DNA from: Rhizobium sp. Root708
GTDB taxonomy: Bacteria > Pseudomonadota > Alphaproteobacteria > Rhizobiales > Rhizobiaceae
NCBI RefSeq assembly: GCF_001429725.1
Contig: NZ_LMHV01000006.1
Span: forward strand, 88,787-152,786
Length of the DNA stretch: 64,000 nucleotides
Direction: 5' to 3'
Of the stretch, positions 48,323-57,580 are shown in pieces (the stretch's first letter is position 1; the number at the start of each line of letters is the position of its first letter). The notes beneath the pieces are model-generated. The model searched no databases, was not told the DNA's origin, and saw nothing but the letters and a program-made list of their open reading frames with translations. The position numbers were made by a program, and so were the translations under genes.

Positions 48323-49039
48323 ATGACAAGCATGAATACGCTCGGCTTCCTCGTTGCCGGTTCGGTGGCGATTCTTGCGGGAGCGGCCTTTGCGCAGGAT
48401 ACGGCCAAGGCCTCGCCGCACGTGCCACTCCAAAAGACGGTCGGTCAGGTTAGTCAGCAGGCGCCGGTTGCTTCGCTCCTCGTCGTCAATGCCGATGGCG
48501 CCAAGCTCGAAGGGGACAAGCTTGTCCTAAGTGGTGTTTCGACCAATGCAATCGTCTTCGCCGATCGACCCGTTCGCGCTGCCGGTCATGTCACGACTGC
48601 GGAGATCGTCAAGCAGTGGGCGGAAGGTCTGGATAGTTTCGACAAGGATCCTCCGAACGCAACCGTTTCGGTCCTAGGCGGTTCGGATGTTCGCGACGCG
48701 GTTGTGACGCTCAAGTCACCGAAGCTCGACGGCACGACGCTGACGTTCGACGTGACGGTGCTGGAAGGGAGCCTTACGGACGCCAACGGGCCGGCCGCCT
48801 TGTTCATCGATCACTGGCGCGGCTGGAACAATGCCGGCTGGTATGCGCTCGGTGCGGCCTCTGGTGCTGCTCTTGGCGCGGAGTTTGCGGGCCCCCGCTA
48901 TGCCGCCCCCTATTATCCGCCACCATACTATCCGCCGGTGGCTTCCAACCCTTGCCCTCCTGGCTACTGGCTCGGACCATGGGGGCATTGCCGGGATACG
49001 CCATACCACGGTCGTCTTCCCGACGGTCAATGGCAGTAA
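48323..49039 (+). CDS. Periplasmic protein with C-terminal GPWG-CR motif
   Basis: A 238-residue secreted protein. The signal peptide ends in AGAAFAQD. Residues 45-165 form an all-beta domain (LLVVNADGAKLEGDKLVLSG ... VTLKSPKLDGTTLTFDVTVL) seen in rhizobial periplasmic proteins of unknown role. A small Gly/Ala stretch and a Pro/Tyr-rich linker lead to CPPGYWLGPWGHCRDTPYHG, then RLPDGQWQ, nearly identical to the repeat in the 47637 protein. AAGGA is 8 bases before the ATG. Confidence 0.75.
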   Translation: MTSMNTLGFLVAGSVAILAGAAFAQDTAKASPHVPLQKTVGQVSQQAPVASLLVVNADGAKLEGDKLVLSGVSTNAIVFADRPVRAAGHVTTAEIVKQWAEGLDSFDKDPPNATVSVLGGSDVRDAVVTLKSPKLDGTTLTFDVTVLEGSLTDANGPAALFIDHWRGWNNAGWYALGAASGAALGAEFAGPRYAAPYYPPPYYPPVASNPCPPGYWLGPWGHCRDTPYHGRLPDGQWQ

Positions 49040-49155
49040 CATCGGATGATGGGGCGGAGGAAATTCCGCCCCGTTCGCCTTGATCAAGTAGGGCTGATCG
49101 TGAATTTAAATACCGTCGGCAGATTGCTGGCCAGCAGGAGACAAGGAGCAATCAC

Positions 49156-50604
49156 ATGCCGACTTCGGTCCTCATTTCCGGCGCAGGTCCGGTTGGTCTG
49201 ACGTTGGCGCTCGAACTTAGCCGTTTCGGTGTGCCCCGTAGAACTATCGACAAGTCTGCCTCACGCACCGACAAGTCAAAGGCCCTGGCGGTTTGGAGCC
49301 GGAGCCTCGAATTGCTGGACAGATCTGGGGCCGCGTCCGCCCTGATCGAAGCCGGGCGCAAGATGCACGCCGTCAAGATCATGTCCGGCAGGAAGACCAT
49401 AGTGCGGGTGAGCTTTGATGGACTCGCTTCGCCATTCCCATTCGTTTTGATGATTCCGCAATCTGAGACGGAGCGCGTGCTTGAGGAAAAGCTCGAAGCT
49501 CTCGGAGGCAACGTTGAGTTTGTCGATCTCGTCGATGACGGCAAGACGGTGACGAGCACCGTTGTTCACCCGGATGGTCGCAAGGAACTGATCGTTTCAG
49601 ATTGGCTGGCCGGATGCGACGGAGCGCACTCGCCTATCCGCCATCAGCTGGGCATGCCGTTCGAAGGCGACACGGTTCCGGGAACCTTCCTGCTGGCCGA
49701 TGTCCATGTGTCCGGCTTCGACATGCAGGAAGACGAGTTTCCGATCTTCTGGCACAAGAGCGGCATCGTCGCCTTCTTTCCCATCGCAACCGGTCGCTAC
49801 CGTGTGATCGCCGACATGGGCGCGGAACCGCAGCGCGGCCTGACACTCGAAGATGTCCAGGCGATCGTCGATCAACGCGGACCGGGTGGTCTGGTCGTAA
49901 GCGATTGCGTCTGGCTTGCGCCATTCACAATCAACGAGCGGAAGGTGAGGGACTTCCGGGCGGGCAGGGTGTTCCTCGCCGGCGACGCTGCTCACATCCA
50001 AAGTCCGGCAGGCGGACAGGGCATGAACACGGGCATCCAGGACGCGGTCAATCTTGCCTGGAAACTAGCCATGGTTATCAAGGATAGAGCCGATCCCGAG
50101 CTTCTTCTCGACAGTTACAGCATAGAGCGCAGTGCGAACGCAACGCAGGTTTTAAAGGATTCCGGGCGAATGCTGCGCGTCGGCATGATGCAGAATGTCG
50201 CGGGTCAAGCGATGAGGGATTTTCTGATCCGAAAGCTGTTTGGCCTCTCCTTCGTCAACCACAGAGCCGCGGATCGTCTATCAGAGCTGGCCGTTGCTTA
50301 TGACCAGAGTCCTCTGAACGGGCCGGAGATGAAAGGCCTCGGCTTCCCAAGTCCCGGTCACCGGATGGCGGGTTTCGGTACCTTCGGAAGCAACGGCGCC
50401 CGCTTCTCGCTCATTGCCGCAGATCCGGCAGACGTGGCCGTTCGTCTGAAAGACTACATGCACCTGATCGATGGGGATATTCGCAGCCCATCCGCTCTGG
50501 ACGGAATGTGTCTCGTAAGGCCAGATGGCTATGTGGCCTTGACTACGCATCGCGACGGTTGGGAGGACCTGACAGCATTTCTCGGTCGCGTTTCAGGCGC
50601 ATAA
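49156..50604 (+). CDS. FAD-dependent aromatic monooxygenase
   Basis: A 482-residue single-component flavoprotein hydroxylase of the PHBH/PheA class. Motifs are the Rossmann ISGAGPVGLTLALEL, the DG motif LAGCDGAHSPIRHQLG and the GD motif VFLAGDAAHIQSPAGGQGMN. The C-terminal 100 residues correspond to a thioredoxin-like tail. NAD(P)H-dependent hydroxylation of a phenolic substrate is expected; the substrate is unknown. Monocistronic. Confidence 0.88.
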   Translation: MPTSVLISGAGPVGLTLALELSRFGVPRRTIDKSASRTDKSKALAVWSRSLELLDRSGAASALIEAGRKMHAVKIMSGRKTIVRVSFDGLASPFPFVLMIPQSETERVLEEKLEALGGNVEFVDLVDDGKTVTSTVVHPDGRKELIVSDWLAGCDGAHSPIRHQLGMPFEGDTVPGTFLLADVHVSGFDMQEDEFPIFWHKSGIVAFFPIATGRYRVIADMGAEPQRGLTLEDVQAIVDQRGPGGLVVSDCVWLAPFTINERKVRDFRAGRVFLAGDAAHIQSPAGGQGMNTGIQDAVNLAWKLAMVIKDRADPELLLDSYSIERSANATQVLKDSGRMLRVGMMQNVAGQAMRDFLIRKLFGLSFVNHRAADRLSELAVAYDQSPLNGPEMKGLGFPSPGHRMAGFGTFGSNGARFSLIAADPADVAVRLKDYMHLIDGDIRSPSALDGMCLVRPDGYVALTTHRDGWEDLTAFLGRVSGA

Positions 50605-50660
50605 CCAGACCGCCATTTTTTTTGGCTGCCAGACTTCACATCGAGCAGAGGAGATCCCGC

Positions 50661-52202
50661 CTAGGAGACGCGATCCTGCATCGTCGCTTCCGGGCGATGT
50701 CGTATCACGTGCTGGATTTCAAAGAGATGCCTGATCTTCGCGGTGAGTGTCGAGGGATGGCTGTTTTCCGACAGCATCTCTTCGCCAAACAGATGTTTCT
50801 CCGAGTCAATTCGCCGGGAGAGCAGTACGCCCAACTCGTCCGCGAGCGAAGGCCGCTGGCGCATGACTGCTGCCAATTGTTCCTTTGCGATCTCATAGGC
50901 CACGACGAAGGTGAGCGCTTTGATATTTCCAGGCTCGAGCGCGCCCATGAGGACCCCACGCTCTCCGAAGAGGTCGCCCGGAGCGAGCCTTGTCAGCTCG
51001 ATATGCTCGCCATGCGCTTCCCGCTCCACGACTGCAACGCCGCTGCGAACGACCATAAGCGATAACAATGACGTGTCTTGCGCGGCGATCACGGTCCCCT
51101 TTCGGAAGGTCTGCCGCTTCATACTCGCGGCCAATGTCTCCTTCTCCTCTTCCGTTAGTGTCGCAAACAGCGGAACGGTGTTGACCAGCCGCCATGCAGA
51201 ACCCGGATGCTTCAAAAGCAGTCCATCCTGACCGGCGTTGAGATCGATTGGCGTATCGCCAGCTGGTGGTGACAGCTGAAGACCGCTCGCTTTCAGGTGC
51301 CTGAACACGAGATCGTAAATCTCGTTCTTCACCCGGGATATTCGACCGATGTCGCTCACTCGAAACGACAGCTCGGCCTCGATGCCATTGCCATCCAAGG
51401 CAACGATGGTCACGGAAGGGGCCGGCTCCTTGAGGATCAGGTTGCTGCTCAGCAGCACTTCTCGCATCGTCTCCTCGATCGCCGACGGCGGCCTCGTGGG
51501 CAGGACGCGTACCCTGATCTCAACGCCGTGAGCCTTGTCCGGGCTGGTGAGATTTGTAAGACGTCGCTTGGCGAGGGTGCTGTTCGGAACGATTATGACG
51601 TCGTTCGCATTGTTCAGAAGATGGGTAGAGCGCCAGTTGGTCTCGACGACCCGGCCCTGCACGCCGTCATCGAGAACGATCCAGTCGCCCACGGTGTACG
51701 GTCTGCCGAGATTTAATGCGACGCCTGAGAAAACGTCGTTCAGCGTACTCTGAAGAGCAAGGCCGAGGACGATCGCGAAGACGCCGGAGGTGGCGATCAG
51801 TGTGCCGACAGGCACGCTGAAAACGTAGGCGATGACGGAAAGTCCGGCTCCAAGATAGATGACGCCGACAACAAGATCCTGAATCAGGCGGCCTTCGCGT
51901 GGCTTTCTTTCGAGAATAAGAAAAAGCCGCACTGAACTGACGAGCACCATGGCGCCGCCAATCCACCAGACGGATTTGGCAAGACCGACAAAGATGCGCC
52001 AGGAAAGCTCTTCCGCGGTTGTGTCTGGAGCGTATGGCTCAATCCCATGCGAGAGAAGAACGATGGTCAAAAGGCCGAAGAACGCCATGTTCGCGACCAG
52101 TCGCAGGGTCGGATTTTTGCCGAAAATCAATCTCGCCACTGCGCTCAGAACAACTAGCGAGACGAACTGAAAGATGGGGTTTCCAAGAATTTCCGAGGAC
52201 AT
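50661..52202 (-). CDS. MscS-type channel fused to a cyclic-nucleotide domain
   Basis: A 513-residue inner-membrane protein. Several helices occupy residues 1-150; the pore-lining MscS helix and beta domain follow (GVFAIVLGLALQSTLNDVFS, then YTVGDWIVLDDGVQGRVVET). Residues 340-465 form a CAP_ED cyclic-nucleotide domain (TVPLFATLTEEEKETLAASM; RLAPGDLFGERGVLMG). Such bCNG channels are often gated by cAMP rather than tension. ATG 52202 is preferred over 52214. An inverted repeat lies 26 bases upstream. Confidence 0.9.
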   Translation of the reverse strand: MSSEILGNPIFQFVSLVVLSAVARLIFGKNPTLRLVANMAFFGLLTIVLLSHGIEPYAPDTTAEELSWRIFVGLAKSVWWIGGAMVLVSSVRLFLILERKPREGRLIQDLVVGVIYLGAGLSVIAYVFSVPVGTLIATSGVFAIVLGLALQSTLNDVFSGVALNLGRPYTVGDWIVLDDGVQGRVVETNWRSTHLLNNANDVIIVPNSTLAKRRLTNLTSPDKAHGVEIRVRVLPTRPPSAIEETMREVLLSSNLILKEPAPSVTIVALDGNGIEAELSFRVSDIGRISRVKNEIYDLVFRHLKASGLQLSPPAGDTPIDLNAGQDGLLLKHPGSAWRLVNTVPLFATLTEEEKETLAASMKRQTFRKGTVIAAQDTSLLSLMVVRSGVAVVEREAHGEHIELTRLAPGDLFGERGVLMGALEPGNIKALTFVVAYEIAKEQLAAVMRQRPSLADELGVLLSRRIDSEKHLFGEEMLSENSHPSTLTAKIRHLFEIQHVIRHRPEATMQDRVS

Positions 52203-52227
52203 GGTCCATCCCATAGCGCGGCGAGGT

Positions 52228-52243
52228 CCAGTTTTATAACTGG
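52228..52243. promoter_or_regulatory. Inverted repeat upstream of the channel gene
   Basis: CCAGTT-TTAT-AACTGG is a perfect 6-4-6 inverted repeat. On the minus strand it contains TATAAA, so it may overlap a -10 and act as an operator. Confidence 0.4.
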
Positions 52244-52410
52244 TCGGGAGTGATCATGGAATGGCTCGCTCCTAAATGCGCTCCAACGTTGCCAGCGGTC
52301 GAAAGCGCCGGGAATCACAGATGCTTCGCAACAGGCACCGCGAGCGCGTTCGATTTCCTTGGGTGCCATCGACAATTACTGCCGGCCAACCGTGATTAAA
52401 CCACCGAAGC

Positions 52411-53247
52411 TTACCGGCGGCCGTCGCGAGCGCTTTCTGCGACCAAGGTGCGAATACGCCCAGTCACGACAGGATCAACAGGGTTGTAGACGACCAAATT
52501 GAGATCCGGCCTGCCATCGACCGCGAATCCTGAGTATTCGAGCTCGATGTCGCCCAGGATCGGGTGCTTGAGGCGCTTGGTCCCTTCTCCATGGGACACT
52601 ATTTCGTTCTCCCGCCAGAGAGCGGCGAACTCCGGGCTGGCGCGGCAGAGATCCTCGACCAGCTCCGCGATTTCGGAAGTGGCGCCGGCACGGGCCGCGT
52701 CGGCACGAAACGAGCCGACGACGAACCGGGCCATGGCCTCCCAATCATGTTGAACGTTGCGTATGGTCGGATTGCAGAACAAGAGGCGCAGAATGTTGCG
52801 ATCGCCCGGCGCGAGCTGGCTGTAGTCGGTCATGACAACGGTCGCAGCCTTGTTCCAGGCGACGATATCCCAGGCAGCGGTTCGTACCAGAGCCGGGCTT
52901 GCATCGAGTGTGTCGATCAACCGTTGCAGGCGCGGACTGATACCCTCGACGGAACGATAGCGAACCTCCGGGGGGCGACCGAGGCCGAGCATGAAAAGGT
53001 GCTCGCGCTCGGGTTCTGTCAGCATCAGGCCGTTTGCGATCCGGTTCAGGACGTCGGCGGAAGGCGCACCGCCTCGGCCCTGTTCCAGCCAGGTGTACCA
53101 GGTGGGGCTGATATTGGCGCGTTGCGCGACTTCCTCCCGTCGGAGCCCCGGGGTACGGCGGCGCCCTGACAATCCGAAGGTCGCCGGATCCAACCGTGTG
53201 CGCCGGTCTCGAAGGAACATGCCAAGGGGATTGCGGTCGGTCGTCAT
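52411..53247 (-). CDS. XRE-family regulator with MmyB-like domain
   Basis: A 278-residue regulator. An N-terminal XRE helix-turn-helix (GLRREEVAQRANISPTWYTW) is followed by the MmyB ligand-binding domain (residues 105-275; TAAWDIVAWNKAATVVMTDY, RNILRLLFCNP). MmyB domains bind fatty-acid-like ligands in a structure. Divergent from the SDR gene, its likely target, across 99 bases. The 208 bases downstream to the channel start are non-coding. Confidence 0.9.
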   Translation of the reverse strand: MTTDRNPLGMFLRDRRTRLDPATFGLSGRRRTPGLRREEVAQRANISPTWYTWLEQGRGGAPSADVLNRIANGLMLTEPEREHLFMLGLGRPPEVRYRSVEGISPRLQRLIDTLDASPALVRTAAWDIVAWNKAATVVMTDYSQLAPGDRNILRLLFCNPTIRNVQHDWEAMARFVVGSFRADAARAGATSEIAELVEDLCRASPEFAALWRENEIVSHGEGTKRLKHPILGDIELEYSGFAVDGRPDLNLVVYNPVDPVVTGRIRTLVAESARDGRR

Positions 53248-53346
53248 GGTCTTACCTGTTGGCCATTATAATAGGATAATCTAACTACTTTAACACCATA
53301 AACGATAGCGCAATAGTCAGGTCCTTATCAACAAGGAGACATCCTT

Positions 53347-54246
53347 ATGCGCATCTTCCTGACTGGAGCGACCGGCTTTATCGGATCAGCCATCGTGCCT
53401 GAGTTGCTGAAGGCCGGTCATCACGTCATCGGTATGACCCGCTCGGACAGCGGAGCGAAAGCACTTGAAGCTGCCGGCGTCGAAGCGCATCGCGGCACGC
53501 TGGAGGAACCGGAAAGCCTCAGCCGCGGCGCCGAGAAGGCCGATGCCGTGATCCACACCGCTTTCGACCATGATTTCTCCCGCTTCGTCGAGAACTGCCA
53601 GAAAGACGTCCGGGCGATCGCGGCACTTGGCGAGGTATTGAAGGGATCAAGCCGCCCGTTGCTCATCACTTCAGGCACGGGCCTTGGCAATGCGGTTCTG
53701 GGAGGACCGGCAAGAGAGGACGTCTGCAATTTCGAGCATCCCAATCCGCGTGTCGCATCCGAACTGGCGGGCAATGCGCTCCTCGAGGCCGGCGTGAATG
53801 TCGGGGTGGTCCGACTTCCGCAGGTCCACAACACGATAAAGCAGGGTCTGATCTCGCCCTTGATTGCCATTGCCCGAGACAAGGGCGCGTCTGCCTATGT
53901 GGGCGAAGGACATAACCGCTTCCCGGCAGGCCATCTGAGCGATGTGGCGCTCCTCTATCGGCTGGCGATTGAAAGGGCGGAACCCGGCGCTCGCTATAAC
54001 GCGGTCGGAGAGGAGGGGATTTCATCCCGTGTTATCGCCGAGGCGCTCGGTCGAGGGCTCAAATTGCCGGTGGTCTCGATCGCACCGGAAAAAGCTGCGG
54101 ATCATTTTGGCTGGATGGCGATGTTCATGGGGTTGGATTTTCCGGCCTCCAGCGCCATCACGCGTCGGGTCCTCGGATGGAACCCCTCGGGACCGGGCCT
54201 GATCGCAGATCTCGACGCAATGAATTACGATAGCCTGGCGGCATAG
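53347..54246 (+). CDS. Extended SDR / NAD(P)-binding oxidoreductase
   Basis: A 299-residue epimerase-like protein. The cofactor motif is FLTGATGFIGSAIVPELL, with DAVIHTAFDHDF and LLITSGTGLGN later. The usual YxxxK is not clearly present, as in several NmrA/atypical SDRs. AAGGAG lies upstream of the ATG. Presumably under the divergent XRE-MmyB regulator. Confidence 0.88.
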   Translation: MRIFLTGATGFIGSAIVPELLKAGHHVIGMTRSDSGAKALEAAGVEAHRGTLEEPESLSRGAEKADAVIHTAFDHDFSRFVENCQKDVRAIAALGEVLKGSSRPLLITSGTGLGNAVLGGPAREDVCNFEHPNPRVASELAGNALLEAGVNVGVVRLPQVHNTIKQGLISPLIAIARDKGASAYVGEGHNRFPAGHLSDVALLYRLAIERAEPGARYNAVGEEGISSRVIAEALGRGLKLPVVSIAPEKAADHFGWMAMFMGLDFPASSAITRRVLGWNPSGPGLIADLDAMNYDSLAA

Positions 54247-54353
54247 ATATCAATGCCACGGGACAGGTTCCTGCCGGTCGGCACTGTCGATTGCGATGGT
54301 CCTGTCGCCCTGCGTCTCCCGGCAGCGGTCCACGGTGCCGGGCGATCGCCTTA

Positions 54354-54479
54354 TTAATTCTTCGTCGGGATCGATCCGGTCGCCATCGGCTCGGCTGCGT
54401 GATTGCCGAATGGATTGATTGCGACCAGCACCGCCAGAACGAACGCGGCGGACCAGAGTCGGACCAAAGACACTCTCAT
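54354..54479 (-). CDS. 41-residue small secreted or membrane protein
   Basis: Encodes MRVSLVRLWSAAFVLAVLVA followed by INPFGNHAAEPMATGSIPTKN. A basic start plus hydrophobic core looks like a signal peptide or anchor. AGGGGG is 5 bases before the ATG at 54479. Function unknown. Confidence 0.55.
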   Translation of the reverse strand: MRVSLVRLWSAAFVLAVLVAINPFGNHAAEPMATGSIPTKN

Positions 54480-54704
54480 AGATGCCCCCTGAGCACGGAA
54501 CGCAATATTAATCCGCGCCGGGGTGTCATGCCAAAGAATGGTGAAGGAAGCCTAAACCCGGCTATCCCAAAATGCGGCTTCGCGGTGCGTCCAGCCTTTC
54601 TGAGGAAATAGGCTTGGACAGTATTCGTTGAGATTGCGCACGCCGCCGCCCGTTGTGATGGGCGACGGCGTTTGTTTGCTTGCGCCGATGTTTCGGTTGA
54701 TCGC

Positions 54705-56714
54705 TCAGTGTGGCGACAATCCACTCGCCAGTCTCACGAGGCGCAGGAACTCGCCACGATAGCCGAACGCGTCGGTGCCGCGTGCGTTTTCGGCGAGAGC
54801 TGTTACGGCTTCGTACGAAAAGTCGGTGAGCGCCGGGTCGCCCCGCAATTTCTGGCCGAACGCAGCAACCGCGGTCGAGAAGCGGACATCGACCGGTGCC
54901 TTGTCGATCGATGCTACGTCGTTGGCATCGGTTATCGGCAGGCTGATCAGCGCGCTCTTGTTCTCATCCGGCTTCTTGTAACGAATCTTGAGGAATGCCA
55001 GTTCATCACCAGTCTTCGGCGCCTGTGCGGCCGGTACGCTCTCCTCGCTCCCGTAGCGGAGATCGTCGGTAAGCACCGCGGGACTGCCTTTCGGCGTAAT
55101 CTCGTAAATCGCGGTGACGCTGTGGCCGGAGCCGATATCGCCGGCATCAACCCGATCGTTGTTGAAATCCTCTCGTTTCAGCGCCCGCGTTTCGTAGCCG
55201 ACAAGGCGATATTCGGCGACTCGAGCCGGATTGAATTCCATCTGGAACTTTACGTCTTTGGCGATCGGAAAGAGGGCTGCGCTTGCCTCTTGCACCAGCG
55301 TCTTTTCCGCTTCGGCAAGCGTATCGATATAGGCCGCCGTGCCATTGCCGTTCTGTGCGAGGGCCTGCATCAGGCCGTCGTTGAGATTGCCGCGGCCGAA
55401 ACCCAGCACCGACAGGGAAATACCGGTCTTGCGCTCGTTTTCGATCAGGGCCTTCAGATCGTCGTCGCTCGACGGGCCGACGTTAAAGTCGCCGTCCGTT
55501 GCGAGCATCACGCGATTGACGCCCTCTTTGACGAAGGCCGATTTCGCTAGGTCGTACGCTGCCTGAATGCCAGCCGCGCCCGCTGTCGATCCGCCAGGCT
55601 GCAGGCCGTCGATCGCCGCCAGGATCTTGCGCTTGTCCGAAGCGCTGGTTGGCTCGAGCACGGTTCCGGCGTTGCCGGCATAGGTAACGATCGATACCTT
55701 GTCTTCTGGTCGCAGCTTATCAACGAGCAGCCGGAAAGCGCTCTTCAGGAGCGGCAGCTTGTCTGTCTCATCCATCGATCCGGAAACGTCGATGAGGAAA
55801 ACAAGATTGGCCGGCGGCGCTTGCGCGGGAGCAAGGTCGTATCCCTTGATAGCAACATGCAACAGCTCGGTTCCCGCATTCCAGGGCGTCGGCATCACGG
55901 TCACCGTGGCCTTGAAAGGCTGATCGGCAGTGTCAGCCGCCGCCCAGTCATACGGGAAGTAGTTGATCATCTCTTCGGTCCGCACAGATGCCGGCGAGGG
56001 TAGTTCGCCAGCCATCAGCGCGCGGCGAACGAAGGAATAGGAAGCGGTATCGACGTCTGCCGAGAAGGTGGAAACCGGTTCCGCAGCGACCGATTTCACG
56101 CCGCTCACCTGGCTCTCGGGAAATCGCTCGTCACTTTCGGTATCCGCGATGCGTTGGCGATCCATGTCCTTTAGACTGGGAGGTGTGGGAACCGCTTGCG
56201 CGACGCTCCGTTTCGCGCCCAGCGCTGCCGGGGCATCCTTGCTGAGCAGTCCGGAAATCTGATCGGTATTGAAATCGGAGGTCCTGCTTTGTGGAGCCGG
56301 CGACGCCGCAGGCTCGGCATATTGAGCAGGAGTCTCAGTCTCCACGTTCGCGGGTGAAGTTGGCTTCGGCAGCGGTTTCACGGCGAGATCCTGCACAGCG
56401 CCTGCGGGTGTCTCGGCAATACCGCCACCAGAAGGATTGTTACGGCTCAGCTCGATCGCGACGAAGCCGGCGGCCGGCACCAGCAGCAGGGTGGCAATAG
56501 CTGAGCTGGCGAGAAATTTCCTGTTCATGGCAGTGCTCCAAACACGGTTGAGGATGGAGCTTGGACGCGGGCTTTCTTCTATTCCTTGGGCGAGCGTGGC
56601 CGTTTTTTCCGTGGCGTCAAACGACTGCAATGCTGCGCTAAGAGCGCGAGCACGCGCTTCTTCGGTCGGCGCCGGCGCCTTCAGGCGCGAGAGGGCTGCG
56701 AGTTGCTTGTCCAT
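54705..56714 (-). CDS. Membrane vWA-domain protein paired with ECF sigma factor
   Basis: A 669-residue protein with AGGAGGT 6 bases before ATG 56714. Residues 1-62 are cytoplasmic and helical (MDKQLAALSRLKAPAPTEEA). One membrane helix spans 68-88 (FLASSAIATLLLVPAAGFVA). A Pro/Ala-rich linker leads to a YfbK-type region, the von Willebrand A domain with MIDAS FLIDVSGSMDETD and ATDGDFN, and a DUF3520-like C-terminus. It begins 2 bases after the sigma factor stop. The layout (short cytoplasmic segment, one helix, large outside domain) is that of transmembrane anti-sigma factors; this role is an inference. Confidence 0.85.
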   Translation of the reverse strand: MDKQLAALSRLKAPAPTEEARARALSAALQSFDATEKTATLAQGIEESPRPSSILNRVWSTAMNRKFLASSAIATLLLVPAAGFVAIELSRNNPSGGGIAETPAGAVQDLAVKPLPKPTSPANVETETPAQYAEPAASPAPQSRTSDFNTDQISGLLSKDAPAALGAKRSVAQAVPTPPSLKDMDRQRIADTESDERFPESQVSGVKSVAAEPVSTFSADVDTASYSFVRRALMAGELPSPASVRTEEMINYFPYDWAAADTADQPFKATVTVMPTPWNAGTELLHVAIKGYDLAPAQAPPANLVFLIDVSGSMDETDKLPLLKSAFRLLVDKLRPEDKVSIVTYAGNAGTVLEPTSASDKRKILAAIDGLQPGGSTAGAAGIQAAYDLAKSAFVKEGVNRVMLATDGDFNVGPSSDDDLKALIENERKTGISLSVLGFGRGNLNDGLMQALAQNGNGTAAYIDTLAEAEKTLVQEASAALFPIAKDVKFQMEFNPARVAEYRLVGYETRALKREDFNNDRVDAGDIGSGHSVTAIYEITPKGSPAVLTDDLRYGSEESVPAAQAPKTGDELAFLKIRYKKPDENKSALISLPITDANDVASIDKAPVDVRFSTAVAAFGQKLRGDPALTDFSYEAVTALAENARGTDAFGYRGEFLRLVRLASGLSPH

Positions 56715-56716
56715 TT

Positions 56717-57244
56717 TTATACCTCCTGCCTGCCGAAAACTGTTCGCAACCGCTTGCGGGCCTCGTGGACGTGCCATGAGACGGTGGATTCCGAACACCC
56801 CATGATGTCGGCCGCTTGCGAATGGCTGAGGCCCTCGCCGTAGATGAGCAGCACCGCGTCGCATTGCTTATCGGGCAGGGCACGAACGGCGACCCAGACT
56901 TCAGCGGAGAGATCATCGTCCGATACGCCGGCTGTCGTCGGTTCGGATGCAAAGGCGGTCATCCGGCTTACTTCCCTGGATACCTTGCGGCGATGGTCCC
57001 GCGCTGCGTTGAGCGTCAGCGTGTAAAGCCAGGTTCGAAACCGGCTCGCTCCGTGAAAGCCAAGGATCGCGGCTCCGAGCTTGATGCAGACATCCTGGGA
57101 AATATCCTCCGCATCCGCCGCATCCGCCGCATTCCCGCACCAACGCCAGGCGACGGCGTGGATGAAATCATAGTTGGCCTCGACGAGCCGCGCGAAGGCA
57201 TTCCTGTCTCCGGCTCTGGCCTGCTCGATCAGTTGCGCGTCCAA
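56717..57244 (-). CDS. ECF-subfamily RNA polymerase sigma factor
   Basis: A 175-residue sigma factor. Region 2 is visible as ARAGDRNAFARLVEANYDFI, DISQDVCIKLGAAI and FRTWLYTLTLNAARDHRRK; region 4 as ALPDKQCDAVLLIYGEGLSH with CSESTVSWHVHEARKRLR. The start is TTG at 57244 with AGGGA close by; no better start exists in frame. Coupled to the membrane vWA protein. Confidence 0.92.
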   Translation of the reverse strand: MDAQLIEQARAGDRNAFARLVEANYDFIHAVAWRWCGNAADAADAEDISQDVCIKLGAAILGFHGASRFRTWLYTLTLNAARDHRRKVSREVSRMTAFASEPTTAGVSDDDLSAEVWVAVRALPDKQCDAVLLIYGEGLSHSQAADIMGCSESTVSWHVHEARKRLRTVFGRQEV

Positions 57245-57580
57245 TTCCCTACCCGCTTTTAGCCGCTTCCTTGGTGAGACGTTCCTCGCTTCGAAATCCT
57301 TGGGTCAGGCAGCGTATTTTTTCACCGGCTTGCAACAGGATGTCCAGCGTAGCTTTCGCAACGGTTCTAGCTAACGCTCGGACGCTGGCGCTTTTGGGGA
57401 GTTGGGCGATCTGAAAAAGCCCTCAAAAGCTGCGCATCGCTTGACGATGGCAACTGAAATGTCGATGGAAATGGGAAATTCTTGCATAGTGTTCGGTCAG
57501 CTTACAGCTAAGACCGCACCAAGAGGGGAGGGCGGCATAGGGCAGCAATGACCAGCCCTATGCATCCGTCATCGTTGCTT
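57245..57580. other. Region upstream of the sigma factor gene
   Basis: 336 bases without a gene. On the minus strand GGAAC (57285-57281) with CTAAAA 18 bases downstream (57262-57257) could be an ECF-type autoregulated promoter, though its start would be very near the TTG codon. The rest shows nothing clear. Confidence 0.35.
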
